The notes under the pieces: model-generated | The model's input: the letters and a program-made list of their open reading frames with translations, nothing else | The model's database searches: none | What the model was told of the DNA's origin: nothing | NCBI GenBank assembly: GCA_018136815.1 | Contig: CM030934.1 | Span: 4,227,587-4,291,586 of the forward strand | Source: Isochrysis galbana | Taxonomy: Eukaryota > Haptophyta > Isochrysidales > Isochrysidaceae | Length of the DNA stretch: 64,000 bases | Direction: 5' to 3' | Program-made: the position numbers and the translations under genes | Shown here: piece by piece, positions 32,702-44,431 of the stretch | How positions within the stretch are numbered: position 1 is the first letter of the stretch | Layout of the letters: every line of letters begins with the position of its first letter

Positions 32702-34274
32702 ATGGCGATACCAGCACCAAAGTGCGGTATGCCGCCCTCACGGCCACGCCAATCGCGCCCGCCCGCGCTGGCAGAGGACTTGGGTGCCTGTGGCGAGACG
32801 ACGGCTTCCGGCGGCGACGGCGCGAGTGCCAGCACGGCTGTGGCGGCAGGGAAGAAGCGAAAGCAGAGCTGCTGCCACGGAGAGACGGCCGAGGCGTGCA
32901 ACAAGTTTTCGTGGACGGTGATTCACAAAGGTGAGTACGAGCTTTGCCTGTGGCAGGATGCCCAGCTCATTCTTTCATATGGGAACTTCTTCTCTGGGAG
33001 CAGATGCGGCCTGCTATCTCGCGGCTCGCACGGCTCGCGGCACTCGTACTCGGTCTGGGCCCCGGAGAGCATCTGGCATTACAATGTCCAGGGCCGCAGC
33101 GCCACAGACGGCCATGATCAGCAGCGCAAGAAGCTGTCGCTCTCATCGCGGCGCGTCGTGCGCATGGGCACAAAGGGCATCTTGTTTGCGCTCGACGTCG
33201 CGGTGACCAACGGAGCTATCGTTCACAACTTCTTGGACGAGAAGAAAGGCCTTTCCGCAAAGATGGTGTTGAGGAGAACTAGGTCTAGGTAGAAATATGT
33301 GACATATTGAACTACATATTTGGGTCAAATTTTCCGGAATACATATCGATCACATATTTGTGCATGGTTCACATATTTACTACATTTTTGGGCGCGTACA
33401 TGGCGTACGGAGGGACGGAGGGGGTTTACATACTAATTATGGACGTTACGCCGGGGGGGGGGGGGGGTCGCAAGCAAGTGGGAGTTCGCGAGAGCGCGCG
33501 GGGCGAGAGGGGGAGCGAGAGAGAGGGAGAGGGAGAGGGAGAGCGAGAGCGAGAGCGAGAGAGAGCGAGCGGCGAGGGAGAGGGAGAGGGAGAGCGAGAG
33601 CGAGAGCGAGAGCGAGAGCGGGCGGAGTGGGAGCGGCAAGGGAAAGGGACATTCTTTCACTACATATTTTCTACATATTTGGGCGGATTTCCTACATATT
33701 TCGACGTATTTTTACTACATATTTGGGCAAGAAAAACTACATATTTCTACCTAGGCCTAAGGAGAACCAAGGTGAGTGAGGCTGCCCCGCCCCAGCTCGC
33801 ACTGCCTTCCTCATGTCCCTCGCTCGCCCTCTCATGTCCCTGCCTGCTGCCCGGTCACGCCTGCCACCTCAGGTCGCCTTCTGCCTGCAGTGGGCCACGG
33901 AGATACTCGACGTCGCGAAGCCTCTCCGCAAACGCAAGCCGGCAGCCTTGTGTGTGATGCAGGCAAGGATGACAAACTCGTGTGAGTTGCTGAGCCCGGC
34001 ATCCGCGCACGTGCAGTCGCGAGCAGAGCACGAGTTGGTCGACATGGGCAAGGTGGCCAATGAGTTGGTAGAGCTCGGTCGACGCGTTGGAACGAGAGGG
34101 CCGCCGAAACACGCCGTACGAGTGCACACGCAGAAGGGCGTGTGCGCATATGGGGAGTGTGCCATTGACAAACCAAAACGACCTCAACTCAGATGTGGCG
34201 CCTGTCGTGCGGGCTCGGGTGCATACTACCACCTCCAGTGCTTTTTTGCTTGCCATCGGTGCCTTAGAGAGTAG
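32702..34274 (+). pseudogene. PiggyBac transposase-derived gene, interrupted by a TIR element
   Basis: The frame 32702-33292 encodes the C-terminal half of a PiggyBac-type DDE transposase: FSWTVIHKGEYELCLWQD, VWAPESIWHYN, ATDGHDQQRKKLSLSSRR and LFALDVAVTNGAIVHNF. The next exon begins at 33873 after acceptor GCCACCTCAG (VAFCLQWATEILDVAK…) and ends in a Cys-rich zinc-binding tail (CAYGECAIDK, LRCGACRAG, CHRC) typical of PiggyBac C-termini. A 480-bp insertion at 33280-33759 splits the last codons of the first exon, four bases before donor AAG|GTGAGTG (33771/33772), and brings a stop at 33290-33292. Without it RRTK would splice in phase to VAFCL. The N-terminal third and first catalytic Asp are absent; the start lies in the 205-bp repeat. 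Confidence 0.8.
33280..33759. mobile_element. 480-bp non-autonomous TIR element inside the PiggyBac-like gene
   Basis: The termini are inverted repeats of about 21 bp, TAGGYCTAGGTAGAAATATG, with one mismatch. They are flanked by the 8-bp TSD AGGAGAAC at 33272-33279 and 33760-33767. Subterminal motif CTACATATTTGGG recurs at both ends (near 33310, 33668 and 33714), as expected for transposase-binding sites. The centre is a poly-G run and a (GAGAGC)-rich block. It has no coding capacity. An 8-bp TSD is typical of hAT-like transposons, but superfamily assignment is inference. Confidence 0.88.
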
Positions 34275-34844
34275 CTCAACCGTTCTCGGGGGTTTTCTTC
34301 CGTTTTTAGCGCGTTTTGTGATTTCGCAAGTTTCGCACTTCTAAAAGAGTAATGTAACCTCCTCTAATGCATGCTGTGATGGTAGGTGGCTTCTATCCTG
34401 TCTATATGAAGCCCGCCCAGCCCAAAATTTGGTTCATATATGACCCCCTTCCCCTAACGCACTCACCCACAAATCCATTTTTTAGGCATATACTAGGGTT
34501 AAGAGATAGCCCAGAATCTTCAGAATCCTCCCCCCCCCCCCTCCCCCCACCCCTCATGCACAGTATTCAGTATTCATGTATTCACGTTCCCAATCCCAAT
34601 CCTCTGTGTGGGTCGGAAGAGGGGGCTCCGTCCCCCCCTCCCCCGTCTCCTCGTCTCTGCGACCCCCCCCCGCGCGGCCCGCGCGCTCTCTCTCCCCTCT
34701 CTTCCCCTCCCCCCTTTCTCTCCCCCTTCTCTCCCTTGCCTCCGTCGCCTTCACACCTCTCCCCCCCTCCCCCACCCCTTTCCTCCCTCCTCATTGCTCC
34801 TCACCTTCTTCCTCTCTCTGCCTTCCATCCCCCCTCTGCTTTGG
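34275..34844. other. Intergenic region with C/T-rich tract
   Basis: This is the upstream region of the U32 gene. 34530-34840 is strongly pyrimidine-rich on the plus strand. Near 34508 it contains AATCTTCAGAAT, a reverse-orientation relative of the CTGAAGATTC motif at 41747 and 55457. No gene is seen. Confidence 0.4.
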
Positions 34845-37800
34845 ATGGGCGGCTTCGCACCCGCCTCTCACGCTCCGCTCGTGTTGCTACTGCTGGCGGG
34901 CAGCGTTTCTGCCGCGCGCGGGCTCTTGCGCACGTCGCCAGCCAGGATGTGTTCCAGTGACCTCGAGCACAGGAAAAACCCTCAGTTATACGCGACTGCA
35001 GGCCGTGCTGCGCCGGCTGCAAAGCGAAAACCGCGATCTAAGCCTGAGGTTCTCGCGCCGGCGGGCGGCTGGGCGCAAGCACGCGCGGCAGTAGCCAGCG
35101 GCGCGGATGCCATCTATTTTGGCGTGAGAGAGTCCTTTAACGCGCGCGCGCGCGCTGAGAACTTTGGCATTGACGAGCTCCCGGAACTGATGGGTTTCCT
35201 CCACTCGCACGGAGTCAAGGGCTTTTGCACAGTCAACGTGCTCCTTTTTGACGAGGAGCTACACGAGGCCGAGTCGCTGGTGCGCGCGCTTGCCGCTGCC
35301 GGAATCGACGCACTCATCGTGCAGGACCCTGCCGTGCTCATGCTTGCGCGACGTATTGCTGAGTGGCTGCCGCTGCACGCGTCGACGCAAATGTCCATCA
35401 CGTCCGCAGAGGGCGCAGAGTTTGTCACCGATGGGTTCGGGTGTTCGCGCGTCGTGGTGGGGCGTGAGCTCTCAGTCCGCGAAATTTCGCGCGTCGCGGA
35501 GCGGATTGACGCCGAGGTGGAGGCCTTTGTCCACGGGGCTCTATGCGTATCTTACTCAGGCCAGTGCCTATCCTCTGAGAGCTGGGGCGGCCGCTCGGCT
35601 AATCGGGGACAGTGCGCGCAAGCATGCCGGCTGCCATATGGACTTCTGGTCAATGGCTCGCTCGCAGAGCTCGGCGACGTGCAGTACCTGCTCTCTCCGC
35701 AAGACCTTATGGCCATTGACCTTGTTCCCGAGCTGATCGATGCGGGCGTCGCCTGTTTCAAGATCGAAGGGCGGTTGAAGGGCCCCGAGTATGTTGCTCT
35801 CACAACGCGGGCTTATCGTGCAGCGGTCGATGCTGCGTGGGAGGCCACAGAGCGACGGGAGGATGAGAGCTCGCCTGACGCCACGGCGCCATTCGAGTCG
35901 GATCCAGCGAGAGCACCGTCGGGCCGGCTCTCGTCCGAGGAACGCGAGGCTCTCGTCGCGCCGCTCCGGCAAGTCTTCGCGCGTGGGCAGGATGCCAAGC
36001 ACGACGGCTTGACGCCAGGCTTCCTCGAAGGCGTGCGCCACCAGCGCCTTGTGCGCGGGCGCGCGCCCGGCCACCGCGGCGTGCTGGTCGGCGAGGTGAC
36101 AGATGTGCGTCCCACCAAGTCTGAGGTAGTTGTGCGCGTGTCTGCTGGCCTCAAGCGCGGCGACGGCGTCGTGTTCGATGGCGGACGGCGCGGCATGCGT
36201 GAGGACAAGGAGGAGGGCGGCCCTGTGTTCGCGCTGCGCGACGCTCTGAGCGGCGAGGAAATAGAACCTCGCGATGAGGCCAGGTCAGCTGGACGCACAG
36301 TGGTGATGAGCTTCCGGCGGGGTGCGCTCGACCTCTCACGGGTCCACGTGGGCGACATAGTATGGCGAACGAAGGACCATGCTCTCGAGGCAGCCACCAG
36401 GTCAATGTTACGCAGGCAGTTTGGTGGAGCCGGAGCCAGTGCGCAGACATCCGCCCAAGGTGCACCACCTCTTGAGGAGTTGCCCGCCGCCCACGCACTC
36501 GCTTCAGATGGGGTGCCACCGCTTGGTTCGTCACGAGTGCGCGCGGTCGCCAGTGGTAGTCTTGGCTCGCCGCTACAACTGCGGCTCACCGACGCCGACG
36601 GCGTCAGTGTTGTGGCGCAGTCGGACGTGCCTCTCGAGGTTGCGCAACGTGCACCTCTCACCTCCGCTGCGCTTCGCAAGGCGATCGGCACGTTGCGCGA
36701 CAGCGAGCTTGTTCTCGAAGGTGTGGAGGAGCGGTTCGGCACGCCCAGCGACGAGTCTGAGAATCCGGGCCAGCGCTTGGGGTCCTCGCTCGATGAGCTC
36801 TCGGCGATCGCCGCCGGCCTCTTCTTGCCTGCTGGTGAAGTGAAGGCGACTCGGCGGCGGGCAGCTGTCGCGCTGCTAGAAGCGCGCAAGACGGCGGCTG
36901 CCGAGGCGAAGGCACAGCGTGAACACGCAATTGAAGAGGGGGACGCATTGTCGGCTTTGCTGCGCGAATACGGCTGCATGGAGAGGCGTGCACGTCGACG
37001 CAGACCGCGAGGGGGCTCCACCGTCGCTGAAGGTGGCCGCAACGCTGAATGGCGAGGGGAGGAGCCTCTGCCAGCCAAGCTGTCCGTCCTGTGCCGATCA
37101 GCGGAGCAGGCCGCTGCAGCTGCCGAGAGCGGCCTTGTGGACGAGGTTGGCCTCGATTTTTTGGAAGTGCACGGTCTGCGTGAGGCGGTGGCGGCGGTGC
37201 AGTCAGCCGGGAAGCGCGCGGTTGTTGCGACTCCTCGAGTGCTCAAACCCGACGAGGAACGCCTTTGGCGTTTTTACTTGTCACTTGGCGCCGACGCGCT
37301 CCTCGTCCGTTCGGCGGGGCTGCTGCGCACCCTTACATTGTTGCGGGCCGGCCTGCCGATCGACGGCACTTCACAGCCAACGGGAGAGGGAACACAGGCG
37401 CCATCGGCGGTCCCTGAGCTACGTGGGGATGCTAGCCTCAACGCGGCGAACGCGCTCACGGCCGCCATGTTCTTGTCAAATGGCGTCGAGCGCATAGTCC
37501 CTGCGCACGATTTGTCCGCGAAGCAGATAGCCGGGCTTGCCGAACGGCTGCCCGAAGACCTCGCCTCTCGCCTTGAGGTAGTTGTCCATCAACACCTCCC
37601 CGTCTTCCACACCGAGCACTGCGTCTTCTGCCGCTTCCTCTCTGACGGCAATAGCTACAAGGATTGCGGCCACCCGTGCGAGACGAACACAGTTCATCTA
37701 CGCGATAGGTCTGGGCATGATCACTTGGTCCTCGCCGACATGGGCTGCCGAAACACAGTCTTCTCTGCGCAAGCTCAGTCGGCGCTGCAGTACCTGCCAC

Positions 37801-38456
37801 GATTGCGCGCGGCGGGCTTGAGACACTTCAGGTGTGCTTCTTACCTGCCATCATGGCGACTTGATTGCCGAAGGGCACCACGTGTGACGCAAAAGCAACA
37901 CCAGCATTGGGGAACTTTCTCAACTCGATCAGAACTTTGTGTGCACGCCTCCACGTCTCTGCTTGAGGGCTGTGGAGGACGGCGGGAACAGCCTCTTCGT
38001 AGAGCCCTCACCCCACCTCCTGAATGGTTTGCATAGGATTGAGCTTGTGGACGAAAGCTCTAATACTGTCACCAAGCTTTTGAATGCGTACCAGCGAGTT
38101 TTGGACGATCCGACTGAGGTGCGTGCAAGTACCTTCTTGTCCATGCGGCCGCGTGTACGGTTCGACTCGAGGACTGAGTGGTTGAGGCATCCGAGCACGC
38201 GTGTAGCCACCACTCGGGCATCCGTAGCCTGCATGCACGTCCTGACGCCTATGCGTATTCTTGAGCCCAAGCCTCGCACTCTTATCCACCTGACCCCCCA
38301 CAGGCTCGACGCGTGTGGTCTGAGCTCAAGCGTATCCCAGATGCCAACGGCAATGCGCAAGGCGTCACTTTGGGATCACTTGAGACGCGTGCTGAACGGT
38401 TGCGCGAGGAGATGAAGCCAACGGCTGCAAGCCTTCAGCAACAGCGGCTAGTGTAA
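34845..38456 (+). CDS. Peptidase U32 family protein (RlhA/YdcP-like), probably plastid-targeted
   Basis: The model is join(34845..37831, 38037..38118, 38304..38456), 1073 aa. After the leader, the barrel starts EVLAPAGGWAQARAAVASG. The U32 signature EAFVHGALCVSYSGQCLSS is at about 225-243, followed by C-rich NRGQCAQACR. The C-terminal half carries the DUF3656-like region and a Cys cluster (HCVFCRFLS, CGHPC). The introns join HF|RIELVDES and DPTE|ARRVW, restoring the conserved tail; both are GT-AG. E. coli RlhA, about 650 aa, hydroxylates a 23S rRNA cytidine; this protein is longer because of inserts. The start at 34845 gives signal peptide MGGFAPASHAPLVLLLLAGS plus an Arg/Ser-rich stretch, as in bipartite plastid leaders; the open frame extends to 34608 through low-complexity sequence. 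An rRNA or tRNA hydroxylation role in the plastid is inference. Confidence 0.9.
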
Positions 38457-39062
38457 GGCGCAAAATTGCATGCCCAAGAAATGTCGTGTTCCCGGGCAAT
38501 TTCAACTTGCTCTCGGGCCTGTTTCGGTAGATTCGGAGCGAACAAATAGTAGTACAAATATCTTCATTTTGGCAACGACATTGGGGTAGATCGTAGTAGT
38601 GCCTACACGAATATGAATAGATCGACCTCGACATTCTTGCCGGAATTTCTTGGAGTTCTAGAGATGCAGTAGTACTTTAATTAAAGGATGGGGAGGCGCA
38701 ACCCCATCGCCGCGCCCGATCCATCGCACACTGCACGCCGGGGAGTATCCGGTCGCGAACACGGCGCAACGCGGATGCGCGCCACCCATTGGGGAGATGA
38801 AGATCAGTGCTGATTGCTGTCGCCGATTCCGATTCGGAAGTCTGATGAAGGAAGGGGGGATGGAGACGGAGGAAGGGGGGGGGGAGGCGCGCGGGGGGCG
38901 GGGGAGGGGGGCGTGAGAGCAGCAGGCGAGAAGACGGCTCTAGACGCTCTCAGATCCCCTCCCCCCCCCCCCCCCCCCCCGGTTGCGACGTCGCCCTCGC
39001 GCGAAAGGTGTTGGCGCGGTGGGGGGGGGGGGGGGTTCGGCGCCCCGTCGGACCCATCGCTC

Positions 39063-39130
<68 letters not shown>

Positions 39131-40294
39131 ACCCCACTGGATTCCCTTCCTTCTTCCCTCCACAGAGGGGAGAGGAATCAAGCAAATGGCGGCAGGGGCT
39201 CGAGCGGGCGGCCCCCCGCGGCCCCCTCCTCGTCGCGGAATTCCCCCCCCCCCCCTGCTTCCCCCCCTCCCGCCCGCCCGCCCCCCCCCCGCGCTCCCCG
39301 CGACCCCCGCCCCCCTTCCCCCCCCCTCTCGGGCGGCGAGAGGGGGGAGGGGGGGGGGAGGGCCGCGAAAGAGAGGATCTCGATTTCTTCCCCCTTGATG
39401 ACGGCTCGAGGGGCCGCCGCTCGCCCTTCCTCTCTCCACTCTCCCTCTCGTTTTCTAATCTCCTCTGCGTCCGTCTCTCTCCTCTCCCTCACCCTTTCCT
39501 CCGGCGGTCCTCGCGCCTCAGCCAACTTTTGGACCTCCCCCGCGCTCCCTCTCCCCCCCCCTCCCCTCTCCCTCAGATCGGAAACTAGGGAAATTGCCGC
39601 CGCCGCCGCCGCCGCGCGCGGGGGGGGGAAGGGGGGAGGGGAGAACCACAGGGGAGATCGCCGGGGATTGGAAGGGGGGGGGGCCGCAACAAGAAAACTC
39701 CTCTCCTCCCTCGGCGCCGGCGCGGTCTCGTCGCTCGCGCGCGCGAGAGAGAAAGCCCCTTCCCCCCCTCCCCCCCCCGCCCCCTCCCCCCCCCCCCCCC
39801 CCCCGCGCCCTCCTCCGCCCCCCCCCCCCCCCCCCCCACCTGCTCTCTCCCGCGCTTTCTTCACCTCCCATGCCGTCACTTTCATCACTCCAGGCGCTCT
39901 CCTGAACCCCCCACCCCCACCCCGCCGCTCTCAGCACCGGCGCGGGTAAGCGATGAGGGGGAAGAAAGGAGAGGGGGGAGGCCATGGGGGAGGGGATGGG
40001 GACGGTGCGCGCGGCGGGCGTGAGTGAGGCGTGGCGCGCGGGCGGGAGCGAAAGAGCGTCGTCATCAGGCGGAGCTTCTAGCGCAGCCACTTGCCCGCCA
40101 GTCCCCATGCTGGCTGTGCAGGCTGGCGGGACAGCGCTGCTGAATCCAAAGTGCATCCCGAGTGGGGCCCTGCGTCCTGCGGCCTGCCTTGCTTGCTCGC
40201 GTGCCCACACGCTTAACCGACTGCCCGTCCTCATCGCATGTCCCCTGTTCAGACGCCGGGGCACGCCGGCCAACCCAGAGCGGCTGTGGACACC
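38457..40294. repeat. Low-complexity intergenic block with (CT)n microsatellite and poly-C/poly-G runs
   Basis: (CT)n spans about 39062-39127 on the plus strand. Poly-C runs occur at 38958-38979, 39245-39350 and 39765-39838, and poly-G at about 39019-39034. Long frames through it (for example 39008-39949) are artefacts of the composition. 40000-40294 is the 5' flank of the cold-shock gene. No domain or repeat family is recognised in 38457-38800. Confidence 0.75.
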
Positions 40295-40885
40295 ATGGCT
40301 ACTGGGTCAAAGACTGGCACGGTGAAGTGGTTCAACTCACAGAAGGGCTTCGGCTTCATCACTCCGGATGATGGAGGCGAGGATCTCTTCGTCCACCAGT
40401 CGGCAATCTACGCTGACGGCTTTCGCACGCTCAACCAGGACGAGCCCGTCGCGTACAACGTCATCCAGGAGGGTGACAAACTAAAGGCGATCGATGTGAC
40501 GGCGCCTGACGGGAGCTTCGTGAAGGGCGACGGTGGCCGCCCGGGAGCTGGCGGCCGTGCCGCCAAGGTCGAACCACGCAAGTGGCCCGAGGGCACTGAG
40601 CCGTCTGAAGGCAAGGAGGTCGGCACGGTTAAGTGGTTCAATGCCGAGAAGGGCTTTGGATTCATCGCCCCAAAGGCTCCTGGCAAGGAGGACCTCTTTG
40701 TCCACCAGTCGGAGATCCATGCCCCAGGGTTCCGCTCATTGATGGAGGGTGAGGAGGTTGAGTTCAAATCCGTCGAAGATCGCGGCAAACTCAAGGCGAC
40801 CGAAGTCACCGGACCGAAGGGCGACTACGTCCAGGGCCAGTCCCGCGCACAGGGCCGTGGCCGCGGTATGTATGAGGGTTTCTGA
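40295..40885 (+). CDS. Protein with two cold-shock domains
   Basis: The protein is 196 aa. CSD1 starts at about residue 7 ([16 protein letters not shown]…EDLFVHQS) and CSD2 at about 113 ([16 protein letters not shown]…EDLFVHQS). Each has intact RNP1 (KGFGFI) and RNP2 (LFVHQ) aromatic motifs for single-stranded nucleic-acid binding. The domains are joined by a Gly/Ala/Arg-rich linker, and the C-terminus is RG-rich ([11 protein letters not shown]). The ATG at 40295 lies in a good context (CACCATGGCT); the frame is open to 40238. It is likely an RNA chaperone acting in the cytosol, nucleus or organelle; no targeting leader is visible. No intron is seen. Confidence 0.93.
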   Translation: MATGSKTGTVKWFNSQKGFGFITPDDGGEDLFVHQSAIYADGFRTLNQDEPVAYNVIQEGDKLKAIDVTAPDGSFVKGDGGRPGAGGRAAKVEPRKWPEGTEPSEGKEVGTVKWFNAEKGFGFIAPKAPGKEDLFVHQSEIHAPGFRSLMEGEEVEFKSVEDRGKLKATEVTGPKGDYVQGQSRAQGRGRGMYEGF

Positions 40886-41929
40886 ATCTGCCCACCGGCC
40901 ACATGCTAATTCGTCGGCTTTCAGCTCGCCCTATCGACTTGCGCAGTCTGCAAAGTTGTTTCGCCACACGGATCCTTCATGCTCGTTCGCCAATTTGTTA
41001 CATGGCCGGCCTTGCATCTTTGGCCTGGCATGGCAACCATCATTAAATGCTCGTCTGAAACCGCGGCCTGGAGCTTAGGGCCGCTCGCCTCGGTGGTCGC
41101 CTCGGTGGTTGCACTGTGGCGGCTTGTCTCACCCTAGTCTCGCATTTGGTGCGCATCTCACGTTCTCGCCGTATCATCAGCGGCGTCCTCGCTCAAGTAC
41201 GCACTCCCGCCCCTACTCCTCGTCGGAGCTCGTGCACCTGCTGACACTCTTCGGTGCCAAGCAGATGTCGATCGGCCACTTTCGCATATACTAGTTGGCG
41301 TGGCGGCGCTGCCATTGCTGTTGTCATACCCGAATCTTGGATGGGTTCCTGTCCCGCCCTTTCCCCGACCCCGTACTCTTGCCGCCTTTAGCAGTAACGG
41401 TGTTCGTGTATTCGTGAGCGTGAGAATCGTGAAGGACTACTATATTGCCCTTCGTGCGATCCATGTGCTGCTCCTGACTTGTCGCTTGTGTTGCCAATGA
41501 TGATATTTCGGTCGGCTGAAAAGGTCCAAGGTTAAGGATTGCGCAGGGAAGTCGTGTCATATTGATGCGCTCATAACTCATAATAACTTTTGTGTGTGAA
41601 CCTCAGCGTCAGCTATGCATTGTTGAGTGTTGGACATGGGACGCTCTCACATGTCACATGGACATGGACACAGAACCATATACTACTACATATATGTAAA
41701 TGATATAATATAAACACAATTAAGTTCAACCAATCTTCAAAAACATCTGAAGATTCCGGGCTAACACCTACTACTGACTAGGTTCTATAGGTTCTCTACC
41801 TTTCTGCCGACACCGCCCTGGTCTCCCTCCCCCGCACCTCCGGCTCCCGCTGCCCCTGCCCCCCTTCGTTCCTTTTTCTTCGGTTTCCGCCCCCACAGAG
41901 TAACGCAGCACATTGCGCCACACCACAAC
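40886..41929. other. Intergenic region, nothing identified
   Basis: The first part is the probable 3' UTR of the cold-shock gene. 41740-41764 carries the short repeat AAACATCTGAAGATTCCGGG, also found near 55452 and, reversed, near 34508. No gene is seen. Confidence 0.4.
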
Positions 41930-42170
41930 TTAACCAAAAGGCCTGGCCTCCCCCCTCCCCCGAAGCCAGACCCAAGGTAGTGCACATGGGTCGACCCCCC
42001 GAAACCGAATACCGAATAACAAAAAGGATCCAGGGGGGGAGCGGAAAGAAAGGGAAAGGAGAGTGAGGGCGAGGCAAGGGCGTTGTCGAAGGGAATCCAT
42101 GCTGCGGAATGGCAGTGGATAGCAACAGTAGTAGGCATCTTCAAGAATTTTTCCCTTCGGTTTCCGGTTT
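41930..42170 (+). repeat. Diverged interspersed repeat, copy of 21490-21720
   Basis: It shares the ordered landmarks CCCAAGGTAGT, GGTCGACCCCC, CGAAACCGAA, the purine run, GAGGCAAGGGCG and CTTCAAGAAT with the copy at 21.5 kb. It ends just before a TAGGGCGGTCAAAC terminus at 42180. Confidence 0.45.
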
Positions 42171-42179
42171 CCGGTTCCG

Positions 42180-42377
42180 TAGGGCGGTCAAACAGTGTTT
42201 TTTTATTAGGGGTGAAAAAATGACCATCTCAGAATTGAGGAAATTTGAGGATTTTTTTCGGGAGAAAGTTCCCAATACACCCAACTAGCACATATCCGGG
42301 GCCCATTAGGACCCGGACCCCCCCCTTGGGCCCCCACAACAAAACGTAATCGAAAACAGACAAAAGACGCTAAAATC
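42180..42377 (+). repeat. Left end of a TAGGGCGGTCAAAC element, split by a related insertion
   Basis: This stretch matches 54832-55030 closely, including GACGCTAAAATC at its end. The matching continuation (TAAAATCGCAAAAGCTT) is found at 44432, after the 2,054-bp element 42378-44431. The host copy was therefore broken by a relative with the same termini. Its own right end is not found. Confidence 0.85.
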
Positions 42378-44431
42378 TAGGGCGGTCAAACACGCCTTTT
42401 AACTTCTAAGGGTGAAAATTCACCAGGTCAAGATTGAGGTTTTATCACGCGATTTTTAGGGAATTACCCTGGAAATGGGTATATTAGGCAGAATCTTATA
42501 AGAAATATGCACATTTTCGACGCCATTCGACACACAGACCCAAAAACGTTTTCGCGCTCGTGCGAAATTGACGTCGACCACAAAAGTGCACCACAGGTCG
42601 CGCTGTGCGACGCGCGCCTGCGTTCCCCGGGCACTGTTACCCCAGGACAGGCAGCACAGAGCCCTGCGCGATCGCACGGCGTCGCCTGCGCCCTCCACCT
42701 CGCCCCTGCTGGCATCTGCTGCCAGCCTCTCGCGCGCGTGCAGTGCGCGGCTGGCCGCGAGCCGTCAAAATGACGGTGCTGCGCATGATGGGCTGGCCCA
42801 TCACGCGCGGCACCGCCTCAGTATGGTGGGAGGGGGTGCCTGCTGGCCTCCTGGCCGCGCAGACCCTCGCCAGTGCGGCCACAGGCCGCGTGCGAGGCCA
42901 CTGGCGAGGCCAGCGACCATCGCTGCGGCCGCCATCGCGCGCCGCCGCAGGAGAAAAAGATCAAATTGATTATAGTTTTGCCAAATTATAACCATAGTAA
43001 TTCTAATTTTAGGCTTCATTTCACCAGTCCAAGACACATATGAGCACAGTACATGACCACCAGCATGGCCAAATGACAATATTTCGGTAGCCAACCAGTC
43101 TTACCATATGAGATTGTCGAACCATCGAGCGAAAAGGAGGGGTTGTCCCTCGAAATCGAACGTGAGACGCTCGAAAACACGAGGCTGTCCGTCAATTCAG
43201 CACGTCAACGCGAAAACAAAACTTCTTTTTGTGCTCCATGCTGGGATGTTGTGCTATAGAAACGGGCGAACTATTGACTGGCCCGTGCTTGGCGGGCACG
43301 ACCTGTGTGTCTCCGAACGTGAATGGCCTTGGAGGCCATCTGTGTGTCCCAAAAATTCTAAAAGTTGGCTCGTGATGAGCGCAAAGCAGCCAGTGTCCAA
43401 TCGTGATTCACGACACGATTGCCCACTAATCACTAATCGATCGCAACCATCACGCCTGAAACTTTCAGGCCGGTGCTTGGCTAGATTACATGTTGAATCT
43501 ACTAGTAGCCAAAAGAACGGGCGGTCTAGAGCTCGAAATTCGCCCTTCTGCCCAATTTTCGAGCCCTCCATGCGGAGAAAAATTCTCCCTTTAGACGTCA
43601 AACAAAAGGCTATCAATTCCACAGTACTGTTCGGCCGCGCGCGTCGCGCCGTCGCAGAGCACGGTGCAGTCGAGCTTAAATTACATTTCTAGATTGCTAC
43701 CAGCCCTATGATGCACGTGAAAATCCGAGGAGCCGACGAAAATATAGAGAGAACACCTGCCGCCGATGCTCTGGTTGAGCATCGGCGGCAGGTGTTCTCC
43801 CTGCCTCAACGCGTCGAAAGACGAGTCGGGAACCTGCCGTTTGGGGCGGCAAAGGCATTATAGGTACAAGCTCGGTCGACCTGCGCAAGGCGCGATCGGC
43901 AGCGCACCTGTCCCGCAATCGGCCAACAAACTTTTGTCGACCAGCGAGCAGCGTCGAGCGCCATGGCGTCCTGGTGCTCCAGCTCCTCGTCAGTCGCAAG
44001 CCAGAGCGAATCCTGCGGGGCGAGGGTCGGGACCGTCAAGGAGCATCCTCTGACGGCCGAATCGGCCGTGTGCGAGCCGTGTATGGTGCGCATGTGCATG
44101 CGCGGACGTCATCGCTGGGGCACTAGGGTTTGAAATTTGCTTTATAGGCAATATGGGGCGTCGGACCCCTAATTTAATATATGTCTAGGCACCTTTTAAG
44201 TGAAAGAAACACATCTCTCAGTGGGAGCGACGTCCAGTTCGGCTCGTGTGAGCCGCCAGAGCGTGTGCAAGGGGGGGGGGTCCGACGGGACTTCGCACCG
44301 TCTTTTCGGACGAGGATTCTGAAAAGGCGGGGAGACCCTCCGAGGCGCTTTCGCCGGGGCTTTCCGCTCACGGTCAAAAATGTCGACCCCCCCCCATATT
44401 AGTACTTAAAAAGCCCTGTTTGACCGCCCTA
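42378..44431 (+). mobile_element. DNA transposon with TAGGGCGGTCAAAC termini, 2,054 bp, 7-bp TSD
   Basis: The left end is TAGGGCGGTCAAACACGCC and the right end is the inverted GTTTGACCGCCCTA. The inverted repeat is perfect for 15 bp and continues imperfectly (CTTTTAA…) to about 30 bp. TSD TAAAATC is at 42371-42377 and 44432-44438. The interior holds a GC-rich stretch (42600-42960), a 194-aa ORF of unknown nature (43108-43692, +), a perfect 23-bp hairpin (43749-43799), and a diverged version of the family right end (44290-44431). No transposase motif was recognised, so it is probably non-autonomous or strongly diverged. Confidence 0.85.
43749..43799. repeat. Perfect 23-bp inverted repeat with 5-nt loop
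   Basis: Arms at 43749-43771 and 43777-43799 are exactly complementary, beginning GAGAACACCTGCCGCCG, with loop TGGTT. The stem is GC-rich and would be very stable as RNA or extruded DNA. It is inside the 2-kb transposon, far from its termini. Confidence 0.95.

Noticed and set aside
35813..37246. 477-codon minus-strand frame inside the U32 gene
   Set aside because: It is an antisense shadow of a GC-rich coding exon; the plus strand has clear U32 motifs.
38804..39949. Several 200-310-codon frames in all phases
   Set aside because: Same cause: CT microsatellite and C runs give poly-Ser/Leu and poly-Pro. Not proteins.
43108..43692. 194-aa ORF in the 2-kb TIR element as its transposase
   Set aside because: No DDE-type spacing, zinc finger or other transposase signature could be seen; kept only as an ORF of unknown nature within the element.
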